64,000 bases of DNA from Acuticoccus yangtzensis (GCF_001927245.1 NZ_MJUX01000005.1:1-64000); one strand, 5' to 3'. Counted from the first letter of the stretch, positions 1 to 12,017 are shown. The notes: generated by a model from the sequence alone, not told the origin. Numbers and translations are program-made.

Positions 1-240
1 CAATCACGACCGCCCGCATACCAGCCTGGGCGGCCTCACTCCGAACGAGTTTGCAACCCGGTCCGGGCAGGACCACAACACGAACATAGTCCAGCTATGA
101 GTGGGGACACTTCGGGGGCGACGTCAGTGGCCGAGTTGGTGATGGCGCCGTGCAAATCCGACAAGCCCACGAGACCGCGTCCTTCCTCGAGCGGAGCACG
201 CCGGGTACCGCCGAGGGAGCGGGACATCACACGAGGCGCG
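1..240. other. Stretch without a recognisable gene
   Basis: I see no convincing coding region here. The open frames are Arg/Gly-rich and match no family I know. The text between about 80 and 200 has a less GC-biased composition than most of the window and could be the end of a decayed gene or mobile element outside the window, but no transposase motif or inverted repeat supports that. The stretch ends at a strong hairpin beyond the 3' end of the malic enzyme gene. Confidence 0.4.
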
Positions 241-278
241 TTTGGAGGGGCGGCCCGAGACCGGGCCGCCCCTCCAAA
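241..278 (-). terminator. Perfect 17-bp hairpin after maeB
   Basis: A perfect inverted repeat pairs 241-257 with 262-278 around the 4-base loop AGAC. It lies 29 bases beyond the maeB stop codon on the minus strand. No U-tract follows, so it would be a U-less terminator or an mRNA-stabilising 3' hairpin. The pairing is seen directly; the role is inferred. Confidence 0.55.
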
Positions 279-307
279 GCTCCTTAGCGTCCAGAGGTAT
301 GTTTCGC

Positions 308-2608
308 TCAGGCGCCGCCCTGCGCGGATATACGGCCGCGGCTCTGAGCATCGACGACCGCGATTGCCGTCATATTGAGAACACCTCGCGCAGTCGCGGA
401 CTGAGTGACAATGTGCGCCGGCAGCGCTGTTCCCAACAGCATGGGCCCGACATGCAGCGCGCCAGTCACCTCCTTCAGGAGCGTCATGGCGATATGCGCC
501 GCGTCGATATTCGGAAAAACGAGAAGGTTGGCTTCCCCTTGCAGAGCACTGTCCGGCATCGCACGCTGGCGTACCACCTCGTTCAGAGCATCTTCGCCGG
601 TCATTTCGCCGTCGACCATGAGGTCCGGCGCCATCTCGCCGAGACGCGCCAGAGCAGCCCGCATACGTTGCGCCGATTCGGTTTCGCGCGACCCGAAGCG
701 GGAGGCTGCAAGGAGCGCCACCTTGGGGGTGATGCCGAAGGCCGCCACCTGATCGGCTGCTTGAACCGTCATCTCGGCGATTTGTTCGGCCGTCGGCTCT
801 GTGCAGACTTGCGTGTCGAGCAGGAAGAGCGTCGACCGATCTCCCAGAAGTAACGATAGGGCCGCCAGTTCGGTTACCCCTTCGGCGGTTCCGATGACGT
901 CGCGCACGGCCCTCACATGCTGACTGAACGGGCTTTCCACACCGCACAGCATCGCATCTGCCTCGCCCCGCTTGACCGCCAGCGCAGCAATCACCGTCGC
1001 GTTGGTGCGAACAACCGTTCGTGCAGCCTCGGGTGTAATGCCGCGTCGGCCCACCAATCCGAAGTAAGTGTCGACATATTCGCGGTAACGAGGATCGTCC
1101 TCCGGGTCGATGATCTCGACCGCGTCGGGCACCCGCTTCAGCCCCGCTCGTTTGGCACGATGCTCCACGACACGCCTGCGCCCGATCAAAATCGGTGAGC
1201 AAAGCCCCTCTTCCAAAGCGATCTCCGCCGCCCGCAACACCCGTTCGTCTTCGCCTTCCGCATAGACGACCCTGCATTGCGAACCAGCCGCCTTGGAGAA
1301 AACGGGCTTCATGATCGATCCGGAGCGGAACACGAACCGGTTCAAGGTGTCGACATAGGCGTCCATATCAGCAATCGGCCGACGCGCGAGACCCGCTTTC
1401 TCCGCGGCCTGCGCGACGGCGGGTGCGATTCGCAGGATCAACCGCGGGTCGAACGGGGCCGGAATGAGGTAGTCGGGCCCGAACGTCTTTGCGATGCCGC
1501 CGTAGGCATGAGCGACTTCCTCGGTCGGCCGTTCGCGCGCCAGGCTGGCAATCGCTTCCACTGCCGCCTTCTTCATGGACTCGTCGATCCCAGTCGCCCC
1601 AACGTCTAGTGCGCCGCGGAACAGGTACGGGAAGCAGAGCACATTGTTGACTTGGTTGGGATAATCGGATCGCCCGGTGCACATCAAGGCGTCTGGCCGA
1701 AGCTCGGCAACGATCTCCGGCATGATTTCCGGATTGGGGTTCGCGAGCGCCAGCACCATGGGATTGGGAGCCATGGAAGCGACCATTTCCGGCTTGAGAA
1801 CCCCCGCAGCCGACAGGCCGAGGAAAATATCGGCGCCCTCGATCGCCTCGCCGAGCGTTCTGAGCGGCGTATCGCGGGCGAACTTGGCCTTCCAGGGATC
1901 CATGCTCGTATTGCGGCCGGAGTGAACGACACCGTCGATATCGGTCACGATGATGTTTTCCGGATTCGCGCCGAGGGAAACGAGCAAGTTGAGGCACGAC
2001 AAGGCCGCTGCCCCCGCCCCCGCGGTGACGATCTTGACGTCTCCCAACGACTTGTTCTGGATCAGTAGCCCGTTTCGGATCGCCGCTGAAACGATGATCG
2101 CCGTTCCATGTTGATCGTCGTGGAAGACGGGGATCGCCATCCGCGCTTTCAGCTTCTCCTCGATGGCGAAGCAATCGGGACCCCGAATATCCTCGAGGTT
2201 GATGCCGCCGAACGAAGGTTCGAGCGCCGCCACAACATCCACGAACTTGTCGATGTCGGTCTCGTCGACCTCTATATCGATCCCGTCTACATTGGCGAAC
2301 TTCTTGAAGAGCACCGCTTTGCCCTCCATCACCGGCTTGGATGCCAGCGCGCCGATCGCGCCGAGACCCAACACGGCGGTCCCGTTCGAAATCACCGCAA
2401 CGACGTTTCCACGCGCGGTGTAGTCGTAGGCCGCTAAAGGATCTTCGGCGATCTTCAGGCACGGCACCGCGACGCCTGGCGAATAGGCCAGCGACAAATC
2501 GCGCTGCGTCGAGAGAGGTTTTGTCGCTCTTATCTCCAGCTTTCCAGGGGGATTGAGCTTGTGGTAGGCGAGTGCTGCGTCCTCGCCGGCAGTCGGTTCG
2601 TCGGTCAT
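308..2608 (-). CDS. maeB: NADP-dependent malic enzyme (malic enzyme-phosphotransacetylase fusion)
   Basis: This 766-residue protein catalyses oxidative decarboxylation of malate to pyruvate with NADP+, feeding acetyl-CoA and NADPH supply in the cytoplasm. Residues 1-430 are the malic enzyme part: SPGVAVPC near residue 45, then the HDDQHGTA segment typical of this enzyme, then a Rossmann region with GAGAAA. Residues from about 440 to the end form a phosphate acetyl/butyryl-transferase-like domain (AEGEDERVLRAA, ending in the NPxxPMLxG-like GPMLLG region). The length matches MaeB (about 760). In this family the C-terminal domain is usually regulatory and binds acetyl-CoA rather than acting as a transferase. 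The gene is divergent from moaB, 74 bases away. Confidence 0.96.
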   Translation of the reverse strand: MTDEPTAGEDAALAYHKLNPPGKLEIRATKPLSTQRDLSLAYSPGVAVPCLKIAEDPLAAYDYTARGNVVAVISNGTAVLGLGAIGALASKPVMEGKAVLFKKFANVDGIDIEVDETDIDKFVDVVAALEPSFGGINLEDIRGPDCFAIEEKLKARMAIPVFHDDQHGTAIIVSAAIRNGLLIQNKSLGDVKIVTAGAGAAALSCLNLLVSLGANPENIIVTDIDGVVHSGRNTSMDPWKAKFARDTPLRTLGEAIEGADIFLGLSAAGVLKPEMVASMAPNPMVLALANPNPEIMPEIVAELRPDALMCTGRSDYPNQVNNVLCFPYLFRGALDVGATGIDESMKKAAVEAIASLARERPTEEVAHAYGGIAKTFGPDYLIPAPFDPRLILRIAPAVAQAAEKAGLARRPIADMDAYVDTLNRFVFRSGSIMKPVFSKAAGSQCRVVYAEGEDERVLRAAEIALEEGLCSPILIGRRRVVEHRAKRAGLKRVPDAVEIIDPEDDPRYREYVDTYFGLVGRRGITPEAARTVVRTNATVIAALAVKRGEADAMLCGVESPFSQHVRAVRDVIGTAEGVTELAALSLLLGDRSTLFLLDTQVCTEPTAEQIAEMTVQAADQVAAFGITPKVALLAASRFGSRETESAQRMRAALARLGEMAPDLMVDGEMTGEDALNEVVRQRAMPDSALQGEANLLVFPNIDAAHIAMTLLKEVTGALHVGPMLLGTALPAHIVTQSATARGVLNMTAIAVVDAQSRGRISAQGGA

Positions 2609-2682
2609 GGGCCCTCCGTCGCCACTGGATTAAGCCCAGCAGGACACGCCAGCAACAACCGAACGCCGCTCCGGGACCATTC

Positions 2683-3213
2683 ATGCCAAAGATCGACGAT
2701 TCCATCCCCTTTCGGCCCGTCGGCTTCGCGGTCATCATCGTGTCCGACACGAGAGAGCCGTCGACCGACAAGTCGGGCGATCTTCTTGAGAGGCGCATTA
2801 CCGAGGCGGGGCACCGCCTGGTGTCACGCTTAATCGTTAAAGATGAGCCCGAGGATATTCGCCGTGCTGTCGAAGCGGCCGCGGCCAATCCCGAGATCGC
2901 AGCCATCATCACGTCCGGCGGTACGGGATTTACCGGGCGAGACGTGACACCGGAGACCGTCGAGCCCCTTTTCGACAAGCGCATGGATGGGTTTTCCGCC
3001 CTCTTCCATCGCCTTTCATACGATGTGATCGGCACGTCGACGATCCAATCGCGCTGTACTGCAGGCCGAATTGGTACGACGTTCGTGTTCGTCCTTCCCG
3101 GGTCGCCGGGAGCCTGCCGCGATGCATGGGACAAGATTCTGAAAGACCAGTTCGACATCAGACACCGTCCCTGCAATTTCGTTGAGATCATGCCCAGGCT
3201 TGCCGAAACATGA
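2683..3213 (+). CDS. moaB: Molybdenum cofactor biosynthesis protein B
   Basis: A 176-residue MoaB/MogA-family protein that binds molybdopterin and in some species adenylylates it before molybdate insertion. The MPT-binding signature TSGGTGFTGRDVTPE lies near residues 86-100, followed by the FSALFHRLSYDVIG segment and a late FVLPGSPGA loop. I chose the ATG at 2683 because conserved sequence begins there (MPKIDDS); a longer frame back to 2572 has only Arg/Pro-rich noise. It stands apart from the other molybdenum cofactor genes of this window (12.1-15.4 kb) and lies in the lower-GC first segment. Confidence 0.93.
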   Translation: MPKIDDSIPFRPVGFAVIIVSDTREPSTDKSGDLLERRITEAGHRLVSRLIVKDEPEDIRRAVEAAAANPEIAAIITSGGTGFTGRDVTPETVEPLFDKRMDGFSALFHRLSYDVIGTSTIQSRCTAGRIGTTFVFVLPGSPGACRDAWDKILKDQFDIRHRPCNFVEIMPRLAET

Positions 3214-3248
3214 CACAGATCGAGCCGCCAGAAAAGAACAAAACGAGA

Positions 3249-3276
3249 TTGACGCGGGGAGGGAACGGCGTATCGT
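3249..3276 (+). promoter_or_regulatory. Candidate sigma-70 type promoter of the radical SAM gene
   Basis: TTGACG at 3249-3254 and TATCGT at 3271-3276 are separated by 16 bases, close to the -35/-10 pattern. The predicted start of transcription is only about 12 bases before the first GTG of the next gene. Found by eye, not tested. Confidence 0.4.
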
Positions 3277-3294
3277 GCTGCGAACAGCGGGAGT

Positions 3295-4404
3295 GTGTTC
3301 GTGTTAGAGGCACTATATGTTCCAAAGAAGGGAGCGGGCGGGACGACGCTTAAGCGTCCATCGCGCGGAGCAACGGTTCAGCCATCCCCTCGGTTCGAGC
3401 CGCATCACCGGACAGACGAGCATGATGGATGGTCTGAGACGGATCCCAGGCCTCCTGCCACGCAGGTGACGGACGAGCGTGCCAAGAGCATAATCACGCG
3501 CAACGATTCACCCGACATTGGTTTCGATCGGTCTATCAACGCTTATCGCGGTTGTGAGCATGGCTGCGTTTATTGTTTCGCGCGCCCGAGCCATGCCTAC
3601 TTGGGCCTTTCTCCGGGGCTCGATTTCGAGACGAAGTTATTCGCGAAGCCTGACGCTGCAGCGCTGTTGAGACGGGAGCTTACCGCTCCGACCTATCGTT
3701 GCCGCTCCATTGCGATCGGGACCAATACTGATCCGTACCAGCCGATCGAACGCAAACGTCTGATCACGCGTCAGATCCTCGAGGTGTTGCAAGAGACGCG
3801 TCATCCGGTGGGAATTGTCACCAAGTCGGATCTTGTGACGCGTGATTTGGACATCTTGTCCGAAATGGCGGCGGACAACTTAGCCAAAGTTGGACTTTCG
3901 GTGACGACACTTAATCCGCACCTGGCACGTACGATGGAGCCACGTGCACCGACACCCGAGAAGCGACTGTCGGCGATCGAGCGGCTTGCAACGGCGGGGG
4001 TGCCGGTGTCCGCCCTTGTCGCGCCGATCGTTCCGTCGATCAACGACCACGAGATCGAGAGCATCTTGGGTGCAGTCGCCAGTCGCGGAGCGACCCATGT
4101 CAACTTCGTACTGTTGCGGTTGCCGCACGAGGTTAAAGATGTGGTCCGCGACTGGCTCGCACGTTACTTCCCCGACAGGGCGCGGCGCGTGATGTCGATC
4201 ATGCAATCGATGCGGGGTGGCAAGGACTATGACGCCACCTGGGGGTTGCGTCAGCGCGGCGAGGGGCCGTTCGCCACGATGATTGCTGAGCGGTTCGCAT
4301 TGGCATCCAAACGCCACAATCTGACGATTGGGACGGTGAGGCTCAGAACGGATCTCTTTCGAAGCCCGCGGGGCGTATCACCTCAGCTCGAGCTGTTTGG
4401 CTGA
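3295..4404 (+). CDS. PA0069-family radical SAM protein (SplB-like)
   Basis: A 369-residue member of the COG1533 (SplB-like) radical SAM family, whose exact reaction is not known. The cluster motif GCEHGCVYC (CxxxCxxC, about residue 86) binds the [4Fe-4S] cluster that cleaves S-adenosylmethionine. The surrounding RNDSPDIGFDRSINAYRGC and GTNTDPYQPIE stretches are family hallmarks, and the protein ends in an LELFG-like tail as relatives do. The start is uncertain: GTG at 3295 is used, and GTG at 3301 is equally possible. The first 40 residues are variable. It is convergent with nadD, 32 bases away. GC is about 55-58% in the lines I counted, against more than 70% further into the window. Confidence 0.92.
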   Translation: MFVLEALYVPKKGAGGTTLKRPSRGATVQPSPRFEPHHRTDEHDGWSETDPRPPATQVTDERAKSIITRNDSPDIGFDRSINAYRGCEHGCVYCFARPSHAYLGLSPGLDFETKLFAKPDAAALLRRELTAPTYRCRSIAIGTNTDPYQPIERKRLITRQILEVLQETRHPVGIVTKSDLVTRDLDILSEMAADNLAKVGLSVTTLNPHLARTMEPRAPTPEKRLSAIERLATAGVPVSALVAPIVPSINDHEIESILGAVASRGATHVNFVLLRLPHEVKDVVRDWLARYFPDRARRVMSIMQSMRGGKDYDATWGLRQRGEGPFATMIAERFALASKRHNLTIGTVRLRTDLFRSPRGVSPQLELFG

Positions 4405-4436
4405 GCCGTCCCGCTTCGACTGAAGACCGCTTGGGC

Positions 4437-5084
4437 TCAGGCCGAAAGGTTTGCGCGAAGGGCTGTAGAACTTAGCGGATTGAGGGGACCATGAAGAAAG
4501 CACCATGCAGGAGCGCTCATGTGACCCAATCGCCGTGCGTCGTGTTCCGGGAGACGGGCGGCCCTATAGGTCCGAGCAGCGGGGGAAGACGCAGCAGACA
4601 GCGACGCGCCGGGACGATCGACGACCCCCACCGGGAGGCGGTTCATGATGGTGCGCCACTCCTGCCAATGATGAAGAGTGGCAAGATTGTCCGCACCCAT
4701 CAGCCAGACGAATCGAAGATGAGGTCGGCAAAGTTGAAGATAGGCGATGGTGTCCGCCGAATATCGTGTGCCGGCCGCGGCTTCGAGCGCCGTGACGGCC
4801 ATACGTGGATGCCGTGCAATGGCCGATACCAACGCAACCCGTTCGTCCAGAGACCTCAGTTCGCGCTTAGACTTCAGCGGGTTGCCGGGCGTGACTATCC
4901 ACCAGATCCAATCCAGGCCGAGCCGTCGAAGGGCGATGTCGGCAACCAGCCTGTGGCCGTCATGAGGCGGATTGAATGACCCCCCGAAGAGGCCGACCAC
5001 TTGTCCGGCGCCCGCTTGGGGGATCTGCAAATGCGTCCTGTCCATCGGTTCGGCCGATGCCAGATGGTTGCCGGACAGCGTCAC
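4437..5084 (-). CDS. nadD: Nicotinate-nucleotide adenylyltransferase
   Basis: NadD (215 residues) transfers AMP from ATP to nicotinate mononucleotide, giving deamido-NAD. The nucleotidyltransferase motif [14 protein letters not shown] lies at about residues 32-45 and the C-terminal SSTALR (the family's ISSTxIR) near the end. The ATG overlaps the proA stop by 4 bases (ATGA), so translation is probably coupled. In many alphaproteobacteria rsfS and rlmH follow nadD; here the next gene is an unrelated convergent one, so the usual order is broken at this point. Confidence 0.94.
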   Translation of the reverse strand: MTLSGNHLASAEPMDRTHLQIPQAGAGQVVGLFGGSFNPPHDGHRLVADIALRRLGLDWIWWIVTPGNPLKSKRELRSLDERVALVSAIARHPRMAVTALEAAAGTRYSADTIAYLQLCRPHLRFVWLMGADNLATLHHWQEWRTIMNRLPVGVVDRPGASLSAASSPAARTYRAARLPEHDARRLGHMSAPAWCFLHGPLNPLSSTALRANLSA

Positions 5085-6351
5085 GACCGCGTCTGGCCGG
5101 TCCCACGAACGCGGTAGTTGAAGGTCGTCAGCTGCTCCACGCCAACAGGCCCGCGCGCATGCATGCGCCCTGTCGCAATACCGATCTCGGCGCCCATGCC
5201 GAATTCACCACCATCGGCAAATTGCGTCGACGCGTTGACCATGACGATCGCCGAATCGACTTCCGACAAAAAGCGCTCTGCTGCGGCGGGGTCGGCGGTG
5301 ACGATCGCATCGGTATGGTGCGACGAATAGGTCGCGATGTGGTCCAGCGCCGCATCGAGTCCGTCGACGATCGCGACGGAGAGGATGGGGGCAAGGTATT
5401 CGGTGGCGAAGTCTTCAGGGGTCGCCTCCCCCATCGGGACGATGGCGCGCGCGCTGGAGCTGCCGCGAAGTTCGCACCCATGAGCAGTCAGCGCCGCGGC
5501 GATGACAGGAAGGTGGGTCTCGGCGCACCGTTTATCGACGAGCAGAGTTTCCACGGCACCGCAGATTCCAGGGCGGCGCATTTTGGCGTTCAAGACGATG
5601 TCGCGGGCCATGTCGACATCAGCGGTCGGATCGACATAAATGTGGCAGATGCCCTCAAGGTGCGCGAAGACCGGAACGCGCGCCTCGGCCTGTACCCGCT
5701 CCACGAGCGAACGGCCACCCCGCGGAACGATGACGTCAAGTCCACCGTTCGCGCCGGCCAACATTGCGCCGACGGCAGCCCGGTCCGGTGTGGGAACAAG
5801 CTGAACCGCGTCGACGGGGAGACCCTCGGCCGCAAGACCACTGCGCAATGCTTCGACGATGGCGTGGGCACTGCGCAGCGTCTCGGATCCGGAGCGAAGG
5901 ATGACGGCATTGCCCGCCATCAGGCACAATGCTGCCGCGTCGGCGGTGACGTTGGGTCGGCTCTCGTAGATCACGCCGATGACACCAAGGGGCGTGGCGA
6001 CACGCTCTATGGCGAGCCCGTTGGGTCGGTCCCAGGCGGCCAAGACGCGGCCGACCGGGTCGTCGAGCGCGGCAACCGCCAATATGGCGGCGGCGATCGC
6101 CGCGAGCCGCTCGGGCGTCAACAGGGCGCGGTCACGAAAGGCGCTCTCCGCCGCCATGGCCGCCAAGTCTTCGGCATTGGCGGCGAGGATGGCCTCGCTT
6201 CGGCTGCGGACGAAGGCGGCCATCGTGTTGAGGGCCGCGCGCTTGGTCGGTGTGGAGGCCAGAGCCATGAGGCGCTGTGCGGCGCGGGCATTGCGCCCCA
6301 TTTCCGCGATCAGGTCGGCGGTGTCGGTGTCACGCGCAAGAGAGAGGACGG

Positions 6352-6355
<4 letters not shown>
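5081..6355 (-). CDS. proA: Glutamate-5-semialdehyde dehydrogenase (gamma-glutamyl phosphate reductase)
   Basis: ProA (424 residues) reduces gamma-glutamyl phosphate with NADPH to glutamate semialdehyde, the second step of proline synthesis. It has the aldehyde-dehydrogenase fold. The catalytic Cys lies in [13 protein letters not shown] (around residue 257); the position after Cys is Gly where many relatives have Asn. The N-terminal helical part and the late [15 protein letters not shown] motif are typical. It overlaps proB by 4 bases at its start and nadD by 4 at its end, in the cluster obgE-proB-proA-nadD. Confidence 0.96.
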
Positions 6356-8750
<2,395 letters not shown>

Positions 8751-8780
8751 CCCGATGCGTAATGTGAAACGTCGACGCGA

Positions 8781-9065
8781 TTATTCGGCCGCAGCCGGGA
8801 CGGGGCCGGTGGATCGCTCGGCCGCCACGGTGACGAACGTGCGCCCGAGGCGCTTGCGGAACGCGACGTAACCTTCGGTCAGGGCGAACAGGGTGTGATC
8901 CTTGCCCATGCCCACGTTCTCGCCAGCATGCCAGCGGGTGCCGCGCTGACGCACGATGATGTTGCCGGGCTGAACGGCTTCACCGCCGAACTTCTTGAAC
9001 CCGAGGCGTCGACCGGCTGTGTCGCGCCCGTTGCGCGAGGAGCCGCCAGCCTTCTTATGAGCCAT
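8781..9065 (-). CDS. rpmA: 50S ribosomal protein L27
   Basis: L27 (94 residues) lies near the peptidyl-transferase centre of the large subunit. The start [16 protein letters not shown] and the [15 protein letters not shown] core are diagnostic. The alphaproteobacterial form starts directly with MAHKK, without the cleaved leader of Firmicutes. It follows rplU with a 77-base gap, and the two are almost certainly co-transcribed. A longer frame upstream of 9065 is not used because conserved sequence begins at this ATG. Confidence 0.97.
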   Translation of the reverse strand: MAHKKAGGSSRNGRDTAGRRLGFKKFGGEAVQPGNIIVRQRGTRWHAGENVGMGKDHTLFALTEGYVAFRKRLGRTFVTVAAERSTGPVPAAAE

Positions 9066-9142
9066 GTCGATCTCTTGTAACTTTGCGGGGCCGATGCCCC
9101 AGGACAATGACCGGCGCTTCACAGCGCCGCGTACGAATAGGA

Positions 9143-9460
9143 TCAGGCGGTCGCCTGGATGTCGGTGATGCGAACGAGCGTCTGCTGCTGGCGGTGACCG
9201 TTGCGGCGACGCGAGTTCTGACGACGGCGCTTCTTGAAGATGATGATCTTCCGGTTGCGCGTCTGGTCGACGATCTCGGCCTTCACGGACGCACCCGCCA
9301 CGGACGGCGCGCCGACGGAGAGCTGATCGCCATCTCCGACCATGAGGACATCATCGAAGGAGATCGAATCACCAGCCGAACCAACGACGGTCTCGACCTT
9401 CAACTCGTCCCCGGGCGACACTTTATACTGCTTGCCGCCGGTCTTGATTACCGCGAACAT
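9143..9460 (-). CDS. rplU: 50S ribosomal protein L21
   Basis: L21 (105 residues) binds 23S r[17 protein letters not shown] at the start and [17 protein letters not shown] near the end are family signatures. It is the first gene of the rplU-rpmA unit. The start is the ATG at 9460, because upstream sequence in the same frame is not conserved. Confidence 0.97.
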   Translation of the reverse strand: MFAVIKTGGKQYKVSPGDELKVETVVGSAGDSISFDDVLMVGDGDQLSVGAPSVAGASVKAEIVDQTRNRKIIIFKKRRRQNSRRRNGHRQQQTLVRITDIQATA

Positions 9461-9560
9461 TATTCCCTCTCGTTCGACCCGCGCCACGCGCAATGACCCG
9501 CGTTGCGCCACGTCGTCAAACGGTTCGCTGCGCATGCGGGAACAGGACTTAGGAGGCGTG

Positions 9561-9589
9561 CATTTACGGTGTCGAGGCGCCGCCGTCAA
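9561..9589 (-). promoter_or_regulatory. Candidate promoter of rplU-rpmA
   Basis: On the minus strand TTGACG (9589-9584) and TAAATG (9566-9561) are separated by exactly 17 bases. This predicts a start near 9554 and a leader of about 94 bases before rplU. The rest of the 418-base gap between rplU and the solute-binding protein gene (9461-9878) shows no gene. Assigned by eye. Confidence 0.5.
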
Positions 9590-9878
9590 GCATCACGTGC
9601 CCCCGGAACCAAGCCGCAGGGCCGAAGCGTGCGATTTTATGCACGTTCGGGTCGGTCAGCATCGGCGTGACATCGCCGTAATCGCGCCGCAGCCCGAATC
9701 ATAGAGCAGCGAATCGCGCAATGCGAATCGCCTTCGCGCCGAACGCCCCGTTCTTCCCGCATGTTGTCACGCCGCTTGCATCACTCCAACCAACCGCCAT
9801 CATGCAGCGCGAGCGACGCCACCACGATGTCGCGCCACCGCTGCCGCGTCCGTCGCGGACACGATAAGGAGAGGATGC

Positions 9879-10646
9879 ATGAAACGGATTTTGATCGCGC
9901 TGACGGCGCTAGCCGTTGCCGGTCCGGCCCTCGCGCAGGAGCCGCTGACCCTGAAGATCGGGACCGAGGGCGCCTACCCCCCGTTCAACTACTATGATTC
10001 CGACCGCAACCTGATCGGCTTCGACGTCGACATCGCCAAGGCGCTCTGCGAGGAGATGGGCGCCGAGTGCAGCTTCGTCGCCCAGGACTGGGACGGCATC
10101 ATCCCGGGCCTGATCGCCGGAAAATACGACGCCATCATCGCCTCGATGTCGATCACGCCGGAACGCGACGAGGTCGTGGACTTCACCAACAAGTACTATA
10201 ATACCCCGCCCGCGATCGCCGTCCCCAAAGACAGCGACCTCAGCGAAGCCACGCCCGAGGCCCTCTCCGACATCATCATGGGCGCGCAGGGCTCCACCAC
10301 CCACGCCAACTATGCGGCGCAATATTTCCCGGACACGGAACTGCGCCGTTACGGCACCCCGGAGGAATATAAGCTCGACCTCGCGTCCGGCCGCATCGAC
10401 GCCGCCATCGACGACGTCGTCGTCCTGTCGGACTGGCTGAAGACGGAGGATGGCGCCTGCTGCAAGATCCTGACGACGCTGGCCCCGGATCCTGAGATCA
10501 ACGGCCCCGGCGCGGGTATCGCCGTGCGCGAGGGTGAGGCGGAGCTGATCGAGAAGTTCAACGCCGCAATCACCGCGATCCGCGAGGACGGCACCTACGC
10601 CGAGATCCAAGCGAAATATTTCGACTTCGACGTCTACGGCGACTGA
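9879..10646 (+). CDS. Polar amino-acid type ABC transporter substrate-binding protein
   Basis: A 255-residue periplasmic binding protein of the HisJ/ArgT (SBP_bac_3) family, expected to bind a polar or basic amino acid. It has a signal peptide (cleavage after AGPALA, residue 19) and then the fold start LKIGTEGAYPPFNYYD, with LIGFDVDIAKAL and GLIAGKYDAIIASMSITPER characteristic of the family. A strong AAGGAGAGG ribosome site precedes the ATG. No permease or ATPase gene adjoins it, so it either serves a transporter encoded elsewhere or is a sensory binding protein. It is convergent with ampG across a hairpin. Confidence 0.92.
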   Translation: MKRILIALTALAVAGPALAQEPLTLKIGTEGAYPPFNYYDSDRNLIGFDVDIAKALCEEMGAECSFVAQDWDGIIPGLIAGKYDAIIASMSITPERDEVVDFTNKYYNTPPAIAVPKDSDLSEATPEALSDIIMGAQGSTTHANYAAQYFPDTELRRYGTPEEYKLDLASGRIDAAIDDVVVLSDWLKTEDGACCKILTTLAPDPEINGPGAGIAVREGEAELIEKFNAAITAIREDGTYAEIQAKYFDFDVYGD

Positions 10647-10654
10647 CGCGCCCC

Positions 10655-10678
10655 GCCCGCCGGTTCAAGCCGGCGGGC
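10655..10678. terminator. Hairpin between convergent genes
   Basis: GCCCGCCGG (10655-10663) pairs perfectly with CCGGCGGGC (10670-10678) around a 6-base loop. It begins 9 bases after the binding-protein stop and lies 17 bases after the ampG stop on the other strand, so it can serve both. No long T-run flanks it on either side. Confidence 0.55.
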
Positions 10679-10694
10679 CATCGTCGGTCGCGGC

Positions 10695-12017
10695 TCAGGC
10701 CGGCGGGCCCTCCTGCGCCGCTGCTTTGGGCGGCGCGTAGAGGCGGGACAGGAACCAGAGCAGCACCAGCGCCGGGATCGCAAGAAGCGCCGTCGCGGCG
10801 AAGAATCCGGGCCAGCCGAGACCTTCCGCCAGCCAGCCCGACGAGGCGGCCAGCATCGTCCGCCCGAACGCCATCAGCGACGTCAAAAGCGCATATTGGG
10901 TGGCGGTGAAGGCGACGTTGCACAGCGAGGATAGGTAGGCGACGAAGGCCGCGGAGCCGAGCCCGCCGGTGAAATTGTCCGCCCCGACCGCGATCGCAAG
11001 CGCGGTCATGTCGTGGCCGCGCACGGCGAGCCAGGCGAAGGTGAGGTTGGTGACGGCCTGCAATATGCCGCCGATCGCCAGCGCCGGCAGGATGCCGATG
11101 CGCGCGACGAGCGTTCCGCCCGCAAACACCCCGACCATGGTCATGACGACGCCGAACACCTTGGTGACGCTGGCGATTTCGACCCCGGAAAAGCCGAGAT
11201 CGACGTAGAAGGGGTTGGCCATCGCCCCCGCCACCGAGTCGCCGTACTTGTAGAGGAGCACGAAGGCGAGGATGAGCACCCAGCCGCGCCGGGTGGCGAA
11301 ATCCTTGAGCGGGTCCAGCGTGGCGTGGCGCAGGAAGGCGAGCGGCTCGGCCGGCGGCGGCGGGCGGCGGCTGACGGGTTCGCGCGCCAAAAACGTGCCC
11401 AGGATGCCGATGCCGACCAGCGCCGCCATCACCGCATAGACACCGTCCCAGGCGATGAAGTCGGCCAGCGCCAGCGCGCCCGCGCCGGACGCCAGCATGC
11501 CGACGCGGTAGCCCGCCTGGGTCATCGCCGCGCCCGCCCCCTGCTCGTGATCGTCCAGGATCTCGATGCGGTAGGCGTCGACCACGATGTCCTGCGTGGC
11601 CGACATGAAGGCCATGATGAGGGCGGCCAGCGCCAGGAAGCCCAGATCGCCCGGCGGCTCGGCCTGGCCAACGAGGATGATGGCGCCGATGAGCCCGATC
11701 TGCACCAGGAGCAGCCAGCCGCGCCTGAGGCCGAGCCAGCGCGTCAACACCGGCAGGTGCACATGGTCGAGCAGCGGCGCCCAGAGGAATTTGAGGCTGT
11801 AGGGCGTCGCTACGGTGAGAAGCCCGCCGATGGCCGCGAGGCTGACATCCGCCTCGCGCAGCCAGAAGGACAGCGTGGAGAAGCCGAGGAGCAGCGGCAG
11901 CCCGCTGGAAAAGCCCATGAGGAAGATGACGAGCTGCCGCCGCGTCGCGTAGACGCCGAGGGCATTTCGCCAGCCGCCCCCGGTGGCGGGGGCCGTCGAT
12001 GTGGTGTGCTCGCTCAT
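10695..12017 (-). CDS. ampG: AmpG-family muropeptide permease (MFS)
   Basis: A 440-residue, 12-helix major facilitator transporter of the AmpG type, which imports anhydro-muropeptides from the periplasm for cell-wall recycling. The family motifs GFSSGLPLLLGFSTLSFWL, LKFLWAPLLD and SATQDIVVDAYR are all present in the first half. The start is the ATG at 12017 (MSEHTTS); the upstream open frame is Pro/Arg-rich. An AmpD-like amidase is also in the window (34.8 kb), which would act in the same recycling route. It is 82 bases downstream of moeA. Confidence 0.9.
   Translation of the reverse strand: MSEHTTSTAPATGGGWRNALGVYATRRQLVIFLMGFSSGLPLLLGFSTLSFWLREADVSLAAIGGLLTVATPYSLKFLWAPLLDHVHLPVLTRWLGLRRGWLLLVQIGLIGAIILVGQAEPPGDLGFLALAALIMAFMSATQDIVVDAYRIEILDDHEQGAGAAMTQAGYRVGMLASGAGALALADFIAWDGVYAVMAALVGIGILGTFLAREPVSRRPPPPAEPLAFLRHATLDPLKDFATRRGWVLILAFVLLYKYGDSVAGAMANPFYVDLGFSGVEIASVTKVFGVVMTMVGVFAGGTLVARIGILPALAIGGILQAVTNLTFAWLAVRGHDMTALAIAVGADNFTGGLGSAAFVAYLSSLCNVAFTATQYALLTSLMAFGRTMLAASSGWLAEGLGWPGFFAATALLAIPALVLLWFLSRLYAPPKAAAQEGPPA

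Noticed and set aside
1-240. Insertion sequence fragment at the window edge
   Set aside because: No transposase motif, inverted repeat or target duplication can be shown.
308-1277. 413-codon frame overlapping the malic enzyme end
   Set aside because: It is out of frame with maeB, Arg/Gly-rich and matches no family.
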